Below, piece after piece: positions 54,622-62,325 of a stretch of 64,000 nucleotides of DNA. Under the pieces are notes generated by a model that was not told the DNA's origin, searched no databases, and saw nothing but the letters and a program-made list of their open reading frames with translations. This stretch comes from Deefgea chitinilytica (GTDB taxonomy: Bacteria; Pseudomonadota; Gammaproteobacteria; Burkholderiales; Chitinibacteraceae): assembly GCF_016881405.1 (NCBI RefSeq), contig NZ_WOFE01000001.1, positions 496,001-560,000 on the forward strand. Reading direction: 5' to 3'. Position numbers and translations under genes: made by a program. Position 1 is the stretch's first letter; the number at the start of each line of letters is the position of its first letter.

Positions 54622-55821
54622 GTGAGTCATAAAAAAATCGTTTTGGGTGTTACTGGCGGCATAGCCGCATATAAATCCGCTGAATTAACGCGGCTATTGG
54701 TCAAGGCCGGCTATCAAGTGCATGTGGTGATGACTGAGGCGGCGACACATTTTGTTGGCGCGGTGACCTTTCAGGCGCTATCGGGTCATCCGGTGTTTGT
54801 CGATCAATGGGATGCGCGGATGCCTAATAATATGGCGCACATTGATTTAACCCGTGGTGCTGTCGCGGTGCTGGTTGCACCGGCGTCGGCCGATTTTTTG
54901 GCTAAAGTCGCGCACGGACATTGCGATGATTTGCTTACTACATTGGTGGCGGCGCGAACTTGTCCGCTGATCGTCGCACCAGCAATGAATAAACAAATGT
55001 GGGAAAACCCAGCTAATCAGCGCAATGTAGCGCAATTGATTGAAGATGGCGTGGTGATTTTGGGACCGGGCTCTGGCGAGCAAGCATGTGGCGAAGTGGG
55101 CGATGGTCGCATGCTCGAAGCTGAACACATCTTTGAGTTTTTTGAAGCGGGCTTGCAGCCCAAGCTGATGCTGGGTCGCACGGTGTTGATTACCGCTGGC
55201 CCAACGTTTGAGCGGATTGATGCGGTGCGCGGTATTACCAATACTAGCTCGGGTAAGATGGGCTACGCGATTGCGCGCGCGGCGTATGAGGCGGGCGCTG
55301 AGGTGATTTTGGTGTCGGGTGAAACCGCCTTGCCAACGCCGGTGGGGGCGCGCCGGATTAATGTGCAAAGCGCACAGCAAATGCTCAATGCGGTTGAAAA
55401 CGAAATCGCTGCGGCTGATATTTTTATCAGTGTGGCGGCGGTGTCGGATTACTACGTGCTCAATCCATCTGAGCAAAAAATCAAAAAAGACGCGCATATT
55501 TTGACTTTGGAGTTGGGGCCTAATCCCGATATTTTGGCCAATATCACTGCTAAACCAAATCCACCGTTTTGTGTGGGCTTTGCTGCCGAGTCGGAAAACC
55601 TACTTGAATACGCCGAAGCGAAGCGCAAGCGGAAAAAACTGCCTTTGCTCGCTGCCAATTTGGTGCAACAAGCGATGGGCAGTGAAGATAATGAGCTGAT
55701 TTTGCTCGACGACAGTGGCGAAACCCGCCTTGCCCGCGCGCCAAAAATTGATATCGCGCGCAAGCTAATTGCGCATATTGCTCGCTTGTACGACGCAGAA
55801 CAAACCGCCAAAACTGAATAA
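54622..55821 (+). CDS. coaBC: CoaBC, phosphopantothenoylcysteine synthetase/decarboxylase
   Basis: 399 residues from a GTG start. The N-terminal CoaC flavoprotein half opens GVTGGIAAYKSAELTRLLV, with the catalytic His in NNMAHIDLTRGA, PAMNKQMWENPA and the Cys in GSGEQACGEVGDGRM. The C-terminal CoaB half has TAGPTFERIDAVRGITNTSSGKMG (in part TAGPTFERID and NTSSGKMGYAIA) and ADIFISVAAVSDY. It forms phosphopantetheine for coenzyme A. Followed after about 70 bases by dut. Confidence 0.95.
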   Translation: MSHKKIVLGVTGGIAAYKSAELTRLLVKAGYQVHVVMTEAATHFVGAVTFQALSGHPVFVDQWDARMPNNMAHIDLTRGAVAVLVAPASADFLAKVAHGHCDDLLTTLVAARTCPLIVAPAMNKQMWENPANQRNVAQLIEDGVVILGPGSGEQACGEVGDGRMLEAEHIFEFFEAGLQPKLMLGRTVLITAGPTFERIDAVRGITNTSSGKMGYAIARAAYEAGAEVILVSGETALPTPVGARRINVQSAQQMLNAVENEIAAADIFISVAAVSDYYVLNPSEQKIKKDAHILTLELGPNPDILANITAKPNPPFCVGFAAESENLLEYAEAKRKRKKLPLLAANLVQQAMGSEDNELILLDDSGETRLARAPKIDIARKLIAHIARLYDAEQTAKTE

Positions 55822-55892
55822 CTATTTCGCTGTACTTTGCACGCTATGGTGCAGAGTAGGGTTCATCATTTTTAATTTACTAGGAAGTAACC

Positions 55893-56342
55893 ATGACCAT
55901 CATCGACGTTAAAATTTTAGATGACCGCTTAAAAGAAAACCTGCCCGCTTACGCTACCAGCGGTTCGGCAGGTCTTGATTTGCGCGCTTGCTTAGATTCC
56001 TCAGTTGAACTCGCACCGGGCGCAACGACTTTGGTACCGACAGGGATGGCGCTGCATTTGAACGACGCAGGCTTGGCTGCGATGATTTTGCCACGTTCTG
56101 GCTTGGGGCATAAACACGGCATTGTGCTTGGAAATTTGGTCGGCCTGATTGATTCAGACTACCAAGGGCAGATTTTTGTTTCAGTTTGGAATCGTGGCAG
56201 TACCAGCTTTACGATTCAGCCGCTCGAACGCATCGCTCAGTTGGTCATCGTGCCCGTGGTGCAAGTGGGCTTTAATATCGTTGACGAATTTGCTGAGAGT
56301 GCCCGCGGCGAGGGTGGTTTTGGAAGTACGGGCAAGCATTAA
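55893..56342 (+). CDS. dut: Dut, dUTP pyrophosphatase
   Basis: 149 residues, the trimeric dUTPase. The five motifs can be read: [40 protein letters not shown] and RGEGGFGST near the C-terminus. It keeps uracil out of DNA and supplies dUMP for thymidylate synthesis. It is next to coaBC in the same direction, the usual bacterial pair. Confidence 0.96.
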   Translation: MTIIDVKILDDRLKENLPAYATSGSAGLDLRACLDSSVELAPGATTLVPTGMALHLNDAGLAAMILPRSGLGHKHGIVLGNLVGLIDSDYQGQIFVSVWNRGSTSFTIQPLERIAQLVIVPVVQVGFNIVDEFAESARGEGGFGSTGKH

Positions 56343-56449
56343 GCTATTTAATGTAATGTTTGTATATTGCAGGGTGTATTGCTTGCTATGCATTGATAAA
56401 TTTAGTTCGTATGAAAATACCTAGATTAAGGCTGCGCTCTTGTCTGAAT

Positions 56450-56479
56450 AAAAAACCGCCAGTGACTGGCGGTTTTTTT
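56450..56479. terminator. Bidirectional terminator between dut and ahpF
   Basis: ACCGCCA/TGGCGGT stem around GTGAC, with A- and T-runs on each side, 56450-56479. Confidence 0.9.
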
Positions 56480-56484
56480 ACTAA

Positions 56485-58047
56485 TTACTTCCCATCCCGA
56501 ATCAAATATTCAAATGCGCTGAGCGATGCTTTTGCGCCTTCGCCCATCGCAATGATGATTTGCTTGAATGGCGTGGTGGTCGCGTCGCCGGCGGCAAAGA
56601 CACCGGGGAGCGAGGTGCGGCCATGGCTGTCGACTTCAATTTCACCGCGCGGGCTTAAGTTGAGCGTGCCTTTGAGCCAGTCGGTATTCGGTAGCAAACC
56701 AATCTGCACAAAAATCCCTTCTAATTCGATTTGCTGCGCATTGCCACTGACCCGATCAGTGTAGGCCAAGCCGCTGACCTTTTGGCCGTTACCCAAAACT
56801 TCAGTGGTTTGTGCGTTGGTGATGATGGTGACATTAGCGAGGCTGCGCAGTTTGTTTTGCAATACCGCATCTGCGCGCAGCGTGTCGCCAAACTCCAGCA
56901 AAGTGACGTGCGCAACGATGCCCGCCAAATCAATCGCGGCTTCAACGCCCGAATTGCCGCCGCCAATTACCGCAACGCGTTTGCCTTTGAATAGCGGGCC
57001 GTCGCAGTGCGGGCAGTAAGCGACGCCGCGGCCGCGGTATTCTTGTTCGCCCGGCACATTCATTTCGCGCCAACGTGCGCCAGTGGAAATGATGACGCTG
57101 CGGCTTTTGAGCGTCGCGCCGCTTGCTAATTGAATTTCAATTAATTTATCGGCGGAGTGTTCGGCGGCGATCAATTTTTCTGCGCGTTGCAGATTCATGA
57201 TGTCGACTTCGTATTCACGCACATGGCTTTCAAGTGCTGCGGCAAGCTTAGGGCCTTCGGTTTCTTTGACTGAAATGAAGTTCTCAATACCCATCGTGTC
57301 GAGCACTTGGCCGCCAAAGCGCTCAGCCACGACGCCAGTGCGAATGCCTTTACGAGCAGCGTACACCGCAGCGGCTGAGCCAGCAGGGCCGCCGCCGACA
57401 ATCAAGACATCGAACGGGGCTTTGGCGCTGATTTCTTCGGCTTGGCGTTCGCTGCTACCGGTGTCGAGTTTGGCGATGATTTCTTCTAAGCTCATGCGGC
57501 CTTGGCCAAACGGCTGGCCGTTGAGCAAAATCGTCGGTACGGCCATGATTTGGCGCTCTGTCACTTCGGCTTGATACAGTGCACCGTCGACCATTTCGTG
57601 GCGAATATTCGGGTTCAGTACTGAAAGCAAATTGAGCGCTTGCACGACATCGGGGCAGTTGTGGCACGACAAGGAAACAAAAGTCGTAAATTCAAAGCGG
57701 CCTTTGATCGATTTGATCGTGGTAATCGTTGCGTCATCAATGCGTGGTGGATGACCGCCTGTTTGCAATAAGGCCAACACTAAAGACGTAAATTCGTGAC
57801 CTAGTGGAATGCCCGCAAAACTCACGCGCGGTGCTTCACCCACTCTGGCAATGGCAAATGACGGTTTGCGCGCATTGTTGCCGTCAAAACGGACGCTGAT
57901 TTTACTGTTTAGTACGGCGATTTCGTTAATGAGCTGGCGAATTTCACCCGCCGCAGCGCTGTCGTCGAGCGAAGCGATTAGTTCAATCGGGTGTTGCAGT
58001 TTTTCAAGGTAAGCCGATAGCTGGGCTGTGATGTTGGCATCAAGCAT
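56485..58047 (-). CDS. ahpF: AhpF, alkyl hydroperoxide reductase flavoprotein subunit
   Basis: 520 residues from the ATG at 58047, which has CGGAG upstream; a longer in-frame start at 58176 is not preferred. The N-terminal thioredoxin-like domain has LSCHNCPD (Cys pair near 130), and the FAD/NADH part has [18 protein letters not shown] and [16 protein letters not shown] with the C-terminal CPHC. It passes electrons from NADH to AhpC. The ahpC gene is immediately upstream on the same strand. Confidence 0.96.
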   Translation of the reverse strand: MLDANITAQLSAYLEKLQHPIELIASLDDSAAAGEIRQLINEIAVLNSKISVRFDGNNARKPSFAIARVGEAPRVSFAGIPLGHEFTSLVLALLQTGGHPPRIDDATITTIKSIKGRFEFTTFVSLSCHNCPDVVQALNLLSVLNPNIRHEMVDGALYQAEVTERQIMAVPTILLNGQPFGQGRMSLEEIIAKLDTGSSERQAEEISAKAPFDVLIVGGGPAGSAAAVYAARKGIRTGVVAERFGGQVLDTMGIENFISVKETEGPKLAAALESHVREYEVDIMNLQRAEKLIAAEHSADKLIEIQLASGATLKSRSVIISTGARWREMNVPGEQEYRGRGVAYCPHCDGPLFKGKRVAVIGGGNSGVEAAIDLAGIVAHVTLLEFGDTLRADAVLQNKLRSLANVTIITNAQTTEVLGNGQKVSGLAYTDRVSGNAQQIELEGIFVQIGLLPNTDWLKGTLNLSPRGEIEVDSHGRTSLPGVFAAGDATTTPFKQIIIAMGEGAKASLSAFEYLIRDGK

Positions 58048-58214
58048 ATTTGTTACTCCGGTGAATTTTATTGATAAGCCAAATCGTGGGTATATCGATA
58101 AAGCCTTTGTTAATGAATGGCTAGGTGTCGATACATGGCTGTTGAGTCGTTGAATGGGCTGATCATTAAAATCCATGCCGCCGCAGCGGCACGGATTAAG
58201 CTGCGTTGAAGCGA

Positions 58215-58778
58215 TTAGATCTTGCCAACCAAGTCGAGCGATGGTTTCAGGGTTGACTCACCTGGTGTCCATTTAGCTGGGCACACTTCACCTGGATGGC
58301 TCGCTACGTATTGCGCGGCTTGCACTTTGCGCAACAACTCTTTCGCGTCACGGCCAATGCCGAGGTCATGGATTTCTGCGACTTTGATTTCGCCTTCTGG
58401 ATTGATGACGAAAGTGCCGCGTAGCGCTAAACCTTCTTCTTCGATCATTACATCAAAATTGCGGGTGATCGTGCCTGTTGGGTCGCCAATCATTGGGTAT
58501 TGAATTTTGGCGATGGTGTCAGATGCATCGTGCCAAGCTTTGTGTGTGAAGTGAGTATCAGTCGAAACTGAGTACACTTCTACGCCCAGCTTTTGGAATT
58601 CACCGTACACGTCGGCTAAGTCACCGAGTTCAGTTGGGCAAACAAAAGTGAAGTCGGCTGGGTAGAAAAACACCACAGACCATTTACCTTTGAGTGACTC
58701 GTCACTCACTGGGATGAATTGACCATTGTGGTAAGCCGTTGCTTTGAATGGTTTGATAACGGTATTGATGATAGCCAT
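58215..58778 (-). CDS. ahpC: AhpC, alkyl hydroperoxide reductase peroxidase subunit
   Basis: 187 residues. The peroxidatic Cys47 is in [13 protein letters not shown] and the resolving Cys is in [10 protein letters not shown] near 166. It reduces hydrogen peroxide and organic peroxides and is recycled by AhpF. First gene of the minus-strand ahpC-ahpF pair. A palindrome upstream could be a regulator site. Confidence 0.97.
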   Translation of the reverse strand: MAIINTVIKPFKATAYHNGQFIPVSDESLKGKWSVVFFYPADFTFVCPTELGDLADVYGEFQKLGVEVYSVSTDTHFTHKAWHDASDTIAKIQYPMIGDPTGTITRNFDVMIEEEGLALRGTFVINPEGEIKVAEIHDLGIGRDAKELLRKVQAAQYVASHPGEVCPAKWTPGESTLKPSLDLVGKI

Positions 58779-58839
58779 GTTGTATTTCCTTTAGGGTAAA
58801 TTTGAAAGCGACAAGTGAATGATAAAGAAGATGGATTGA

Positions 58840-58865
58840 TAGATAAAATTGTATGTTTTTATCTA
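58840..58865. promoter_or_regulatory. Nine-base palindrome upstream of ahpC, possible operator
   Basis: TAGATAAAA (58840-58848) is matched exactly by TTTTATCTA (58857-58865) with an eight-base spacer. The distance to the ahpC ATG is 62 bases. It is not a clean OxyR site; PerR/OxyR-type regulation is only a guess. Confidence 0.4.
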
Positions 58866-58900
58866 ATTGTTAGAAAAAATCAATCGTCACTTTCAACCGA

Positions 58901-59587
58901 TTACCGAGGAAGTTCTCCAGCGAGGATTGTTTTGGCTTGATGTAGTGAATCGACGATGGTTAATCCTAGCGCTTTGGTTTCTGGCAGAGCTGGGCGCAAA
59001 TCAGGCACCATAAAGACACGGCAACCTGCGGCATGGCCTGCTTGCGCGCCAAAGTTGGAGTCCTCAAAGACAATGCAATCAGCCGCTTGCGCGTTTAATT
59101 TGGCGATGGCTTTGAGGTAAATTTCGGGTGCTGGTTTCGGGTGAGTAATTTCGTCGCCACAAACAGCAAATTGGAAGTAAGGCAGCAATCGGGTTGTTTC
59201 TAGGTGATGGATCGCGATACTGCGTCGAGTTGAAGTCGCCACGGCGCAAGGGATGGCGCGTTCGCGCAGATAATCCAATAGTTCAAGTACGCCGGGGCGC
59301 AAGTCAATTGCGGACTGGCTGCGCTCGAGGTAAATCTCGTGCGTACGAGCGCGCAGCGTCATCACTGGAAAGTCTTTACCTAGTTCACTACGTAGATAAC
59401 TTTCAGTTTTGGATGAATGCATGCCGATCATGCCCAGTGGAATATGCTCGCTAATCGTATGGCCCAGCTCAAGCGCGGCGTCGTGCCAGCAGGCGAGCGA
59501 CATTCGTTCGCTATCAATCAATAATCCATCCATATCAAAAATAGCGGCGGCGATTTTTGTGCGTGTTTCGGTGATTTTTATTGCCAT
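58901..59587 (-). CDS. HAD-IA family phosphatase, beta-phosphoglucomutase-like
   Basis: The ATG at 59587 is used (a GTG precedes it at 59593). About 228 residues. Motif I IFDMDGLLIDSE begins near 16, motif II is VATSTRR, and motif IV has FEDSNFGAQAGHAAG near 180. The cap domain is present after motif I. Similar enzymes hydrolyse sugar phosphates; the substrate is not shown. It is separate from the ahp genes and lies beside the long palindrome. Confidence 0.83.
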   Translation of the reverse strand: MAIKITETRTKIAAAIFDMDGLLIDSERMSLACWHDAALELGHTISEHIPLGMIGMHSSKTESYLRSELGKDFPVMTLRARTHEIYLERSQSAIDLRPGVLELLDYLRERAIPCAVATSTRRSIAIHHLETTRLLPYFQFAVCGDEITHPKPAPEIYLKAIAKLNAQAADCIVFEDSNFGAQAGHAAGCRVFMVPDLRPALPETKALGLTIVDSLHQAKTILAGELPR

Positions 59588-59610
59588 ATTCACGATTTAT
59601 CTCAACAATA

Positions 59611-59802
59611 AGGGTCTATTGACGTTTGGTTTGCCAGCCGCGTTTGTGTGGATTTTGGCCTGAGGTAAGGCACGAAGCGCGCAGCGTAGTCATTCTACGC
59701 CAGTGCTTTGTAACGCAGCATCAGACCAAAATCCGCCAAACCGAGTTGTTATACAAATAAAATCGCTCCAACGCGGCGGGAAACCAAACGTCAATAGACC
59801 CT
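59611..59802. repeat. 192-bp nested palindromic element
   Basis: The ends are perfect 22-bp inverted repeats (59611-59632, beginning AGGGTCTATTGACG, and 59781-59802), extended with few mismatches into the CCGCGTT arm. Inside, GGATTTTGG...TGA near 59650 pairs with TCAGACCAAAATCC at 59721-59734, and GCGTAG (59684-59689) pairs with CTACGC (59695-59700). It has no coding frame. It looks like a miniature inverted-repeat element or dispersed intergenic repeat, with no evident target-site duplication. Confidence 0.8.
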
Positions 59803-59825
59803 AGTTTACTCGCCTTGAAGTTCAA

Positions 59826-60227
59826 ATGACCGCCAAAAATACCCAATCTCAATTCATAAGCTGTCCTTGTGGGCGCGCTGCTAGTTATGAAAAGTGCTGT
59901 GGCACTTATCACGTGAATCTGGCGGCACCAACGCCAGAAGCCTTAATGCGTTCGCGTTATAGCGCGTATGTATTGGGTTTGTCAGATTACCTGATGGCAA
60001 CGTGGCATGTGTCGACGCGACCTACTGATTTGGATTTGACTGATGATGCGGCAGTGAAGTGGCTGGGTTTAAAGGTCGATTTTGCGAATGAGCAGGGCGA
60101 TCAAGGTGAAGTGCATTTTGTTGCTCGCTATAAAATCGGCGGCAAAGCACATCGCCTGATGGAAAAAAGCCGTTTTGTTCTTGAGGAAGGTCGCTGGTTT
60201 TATCTGGATGGTGAGGTGGCGGAGTGA
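59826..60227 (+). CDS. YchJ family SEC-C motif protein
   Basis: 133 residues. The N-terminal zinc motif CPCGRAASYEKCCGTYH is at about 13-29, followed by the family segment ALMRSRYSAYVLGLSDYL. The remainder is a NTF2-like alpha-beta fold. The function of YchJ is not known. Its stop overlaps the LRR-kinase ATG by four bases. Confidence 0.88.
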   Translation: MTAKNTQSQFISCPCGRAASYEKCCGTYHVNLAAPTPEALMRSRYSAYVLGLSDYLMATWHVSTRPTDLDLTDDAAVKWLGLKVDFANEQGDQGEVHFVARYKIGGKAHRLMEKSRFVLEEGRWFYLDGEVAE

Positions 60228-61543
60228 GCCTTGATACTCTGCAGCAGCTTCGGGCCGGAAAATTAAACGGCATCAAGCGACTGGATTTGTCGTGCGGCTT
60301 GACTGAGTTTCCGCTGGAGATTTTTGAGCTGGCCGATAGTTTGGAAATCCTGAATCTTTCAGGCAATCAATTGTCGAGTTTGCCCGATGACTTGTGGCGT
60401 TTGCATAAGATGCAAATTATTTTTTGCTCGGATAATTTGTTTACAGAGTTACCTGCCGTATTAGGGCGATGTTCGTCGTTGACGATGATTGGGTTTAAAG
60501 CGAATCAAATTCGTCTTGTGCCAAATGCGTCTTTGCCTAAAGCGCTGCGTTGGTTGGTGCTGACTGATAACCAAATAGCTCAATTGCCGCCCAGCATTGG
60601 CGATTGCGCGCAATTGCAAAAACTAATGTTGGCGGGTAATCAATTAACGGCTTTACCGGCAAATTTGGGTAACTGTCAGCAGTTAGAGTTGATTCGCTTG
60701 GCTGCCAATCGTTTCGCCGCGTTGCCTGAAGTGTTGTTTGAATTGCCGCGTTTAGCGTGGTTGGCCATCGGTGGTAATCCACTTGGCGCTGCAATTGAGC
60801 ATCAACACCTTATGCAGCAAGATTTACCGCAGGTGGCATGGGATGATTTGGTGGTGGGGCAGTTGCTGGGTGAGGGTGCTTCGGGGGCGATTTATCAGGT
60901 GCAATATCGTGCTGCGGATCGTGTGTGTGATGCAGCGATGAAGTTATTTAAAGGGCAAGTAACCAGTGATGGCTTGCCCGCCTCAGAAATGGCCGCCTGC
61001 TGTGCGGCAGGCTCGCACCCTCATTTGATTGGCGTTTTGGCGCAATTAATTGAGCATCCCGAGCAGTCGCAAGGATTGCTAGTGCCTTTGATCGCGTCAA
61101 GCTTTACCGTGTTAGCGCAGCCGCCCAGTTTGGCCAGTTGTACGCGCGATGTGTATCGGGCAGATGTAAGTTTTACATGGCCAGTGATGCTGAAGATCGC
61201 GCGGGGTGTGGCTGCTGCGGCGCTGCATTTGCATCAGCGTGGCATCGTGCATGGTGATTTATATGCGCACAATATTTTGCATGATGCTGCGGGGCACGTT
61301 TTCTTGGGCGATTTTGGTGCGGCGGCTTTTTATCAAACGCAATGCGCTTGGGCGAACTGGCTTGAAAAAGTTGAGGTGAGAGCCTTTGGTTGTTTATTGG
61401 CAGAACTACTCGAGCGCTGTTCATCCGATATAGATCTGCGTGTTGCGCGATTGCGCCAACTGCAAGCGCAGTGCGTTCAGGCTAATGTGGCGCAACGTCC
61501 GCAGTTTGCTGCAGTGTTGGCTACTTTGGATGCCTTGTTGTAG
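60224..61543 (+). CDS. Leucine-rich-repeat protein kinase
   Basis: 439 residues with two domains. The N-terminal part (about 15-185) has repeated LRRs such as LEILNLSGNQLSSLPDDL and LQKLMLAGNQLTALPANL. The kinase part starts near 205 with LLGEGASGAIYQV, then AMKLFK, HGDLYAHNI (His343-Asp345-Asn350) and DFG at 363-365. The catalytic loop lacks the usual Arg before Asp, so it is a non-RD kinase. It has no signal or membrane segment, so is probably cytosolic. It overlaps ychJ by four bases; partners are unknown. Confidence 0.85.
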   Translation: MSLDTLQQLRAGKLNGIKRLDLSCGLTEFPLEIFELADSLEILNLSGNQLSSLPDDLWRLHKMQIIFCSDNLFTELPAVLGRCSSLTMIGFKANQIRLVPNASLPKALRWLVLTDNQIAQLPPSIGDCAQLQKLMLAGNQLTALPANLGNCQQLELIRLAANRFAALPEVLFELPRLAWLAIGGNPLGAAIEHQHLMQQDLPQVAWDDLVVGQLLGEGASGAIYQVQYRAADRVCDAAMKLFKGQVTSDGLPASEMAACCAAGSHPHLIGVLAQLIEHPEQSQGLLVPLIASSFTVLAQPPSLASCTRDVYRADVSFTWPVMLKIARGVAAAALHLHQRGIVHGDLYAHNILHDAAGHVFLGDFGAAAFYQTQCAWANWLEKVEVRAFGCLLAELLERCSSDIDLRVARLRQLQAQCVQANVAQRPQFAAVLATLDALL

Positions 61544-61611
61544 AAAAACCTAAGTAAATTCCCTAGATTAGCGTTCCCTACTTGACTTCCGTAGTGACAA
61601 GATTTAACTTT

Positions 61612-61625
61612 CAAACAGTCGTTTG
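61612..61625. promoter_or_regulatory. PsrA-type operator upstream of the TetR gene
   Basis: CAAAC-AGTC-GTTTG is a perfect inverted repeat matching the PsrA motif (G/C)AAAC-N2-4-GTTT(G/C). It is 37 bases before the TetR ATG and probably mediates autoregulation. Confidence 0.75.
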
Positions 61626-61661
61626 AATTTGACTTAAATCAAGTTATCGCTGGAGCAGGAA

Positions 61662-62306
61662 ATGGAAACCGGAAAAGCGCTTGAAACATCGCAGCGCATT
61701 TTAGATGCCGCAGAGTTGTTGTTTGTCGAGCATGGTTTTGCCGGTACTTCGATGCGGCAAATTACTAGCTCGGCAGGCGTGAATATTGCGGCTGTGAACT
61801 ATTACTTTGGCTCAAAAGACGGCTTGTTTCAAGCGGTTTTTGAGCGCCGTGCTGAGCCATTTGCGCAATTATCCATTCGCAAAATTGATGAGCTCACGAC
61901 TACCAAGGCTGACTATTCCGCAGTTGAAGTCGCGCAAGCGTTTATGGCCGCGGCGATGGAAATGGGGAGCAATCCAGAATACGGCGGTCTGGTGTTTGTG
62001 AAATTGCTTGCTCGCAGCTACGTCGAACCGAATCCAGTCTTAAAAGAAAAACTTCCACAACGCTATGGTGAGTTGACCCGCAAATACTTGGCAGCGCTCA
62101 GCCATGCCTTGCCACATCTGTCTAATTCAGAAATTAACTGGCGTTTTCACTTTATGACTAGCGCAATGTTTAACGCATTTGCTGGCAATAACGTTATGCG
62201 CTTGTTTATGCCGCAACCACTGGTTAATGCTCGTGATCCACAGCTGGTTGCTCAAATGTTATTGCCTTTTATTGCTGCTGGCCTCAATAGCCCAGCAGCA
62301 AACTAA
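61662..62306 (+). CDS. PsrA-like TetR-family regulator of fatty-acid metabolism
   Basis: 214 residues. The HTH is at about 28-50 with TSMRQITSSAGVNIAAVNYYFGSKDGL, where the AAVNYYFGSK recognition stretch is like PsrA. The rest is helical ligand-binding, with C-terminal MLLPFIAAGL. The operator 61612-61625 upstream and the fadE gene 20 bases downstream point to control of beta-oxidation by acyl ligands. Cytoplasmic. Confidence 0.87.
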   Translation: METGKALETSQRILDAAELLFVEHGFAGTSMRQITSSAGVNIAAVNYYFGSKDGLFQAVFERRAEPFAQLSIRKIDELTTTKADYSAVEVAQAFMAAAMEMGSNPEYGGLVFVKLLARSYVEPNPVLKEKLPQRYGELTRKYLAALSHALPHLSNSEINWRFHFMTSAMFNAFAGNNVMRLFMPQPLVNARDPQLVAQMLLPFIAAGLNSPAAN

Positions 62307-62325
62307 AAACCACTCGGAGAATCAC

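Noticed and set aside
54847-55497. 216-residue minus-strand frame
   Set aside because: It lies wholly within coaBC on the other strand and has no recognisable protein motif.
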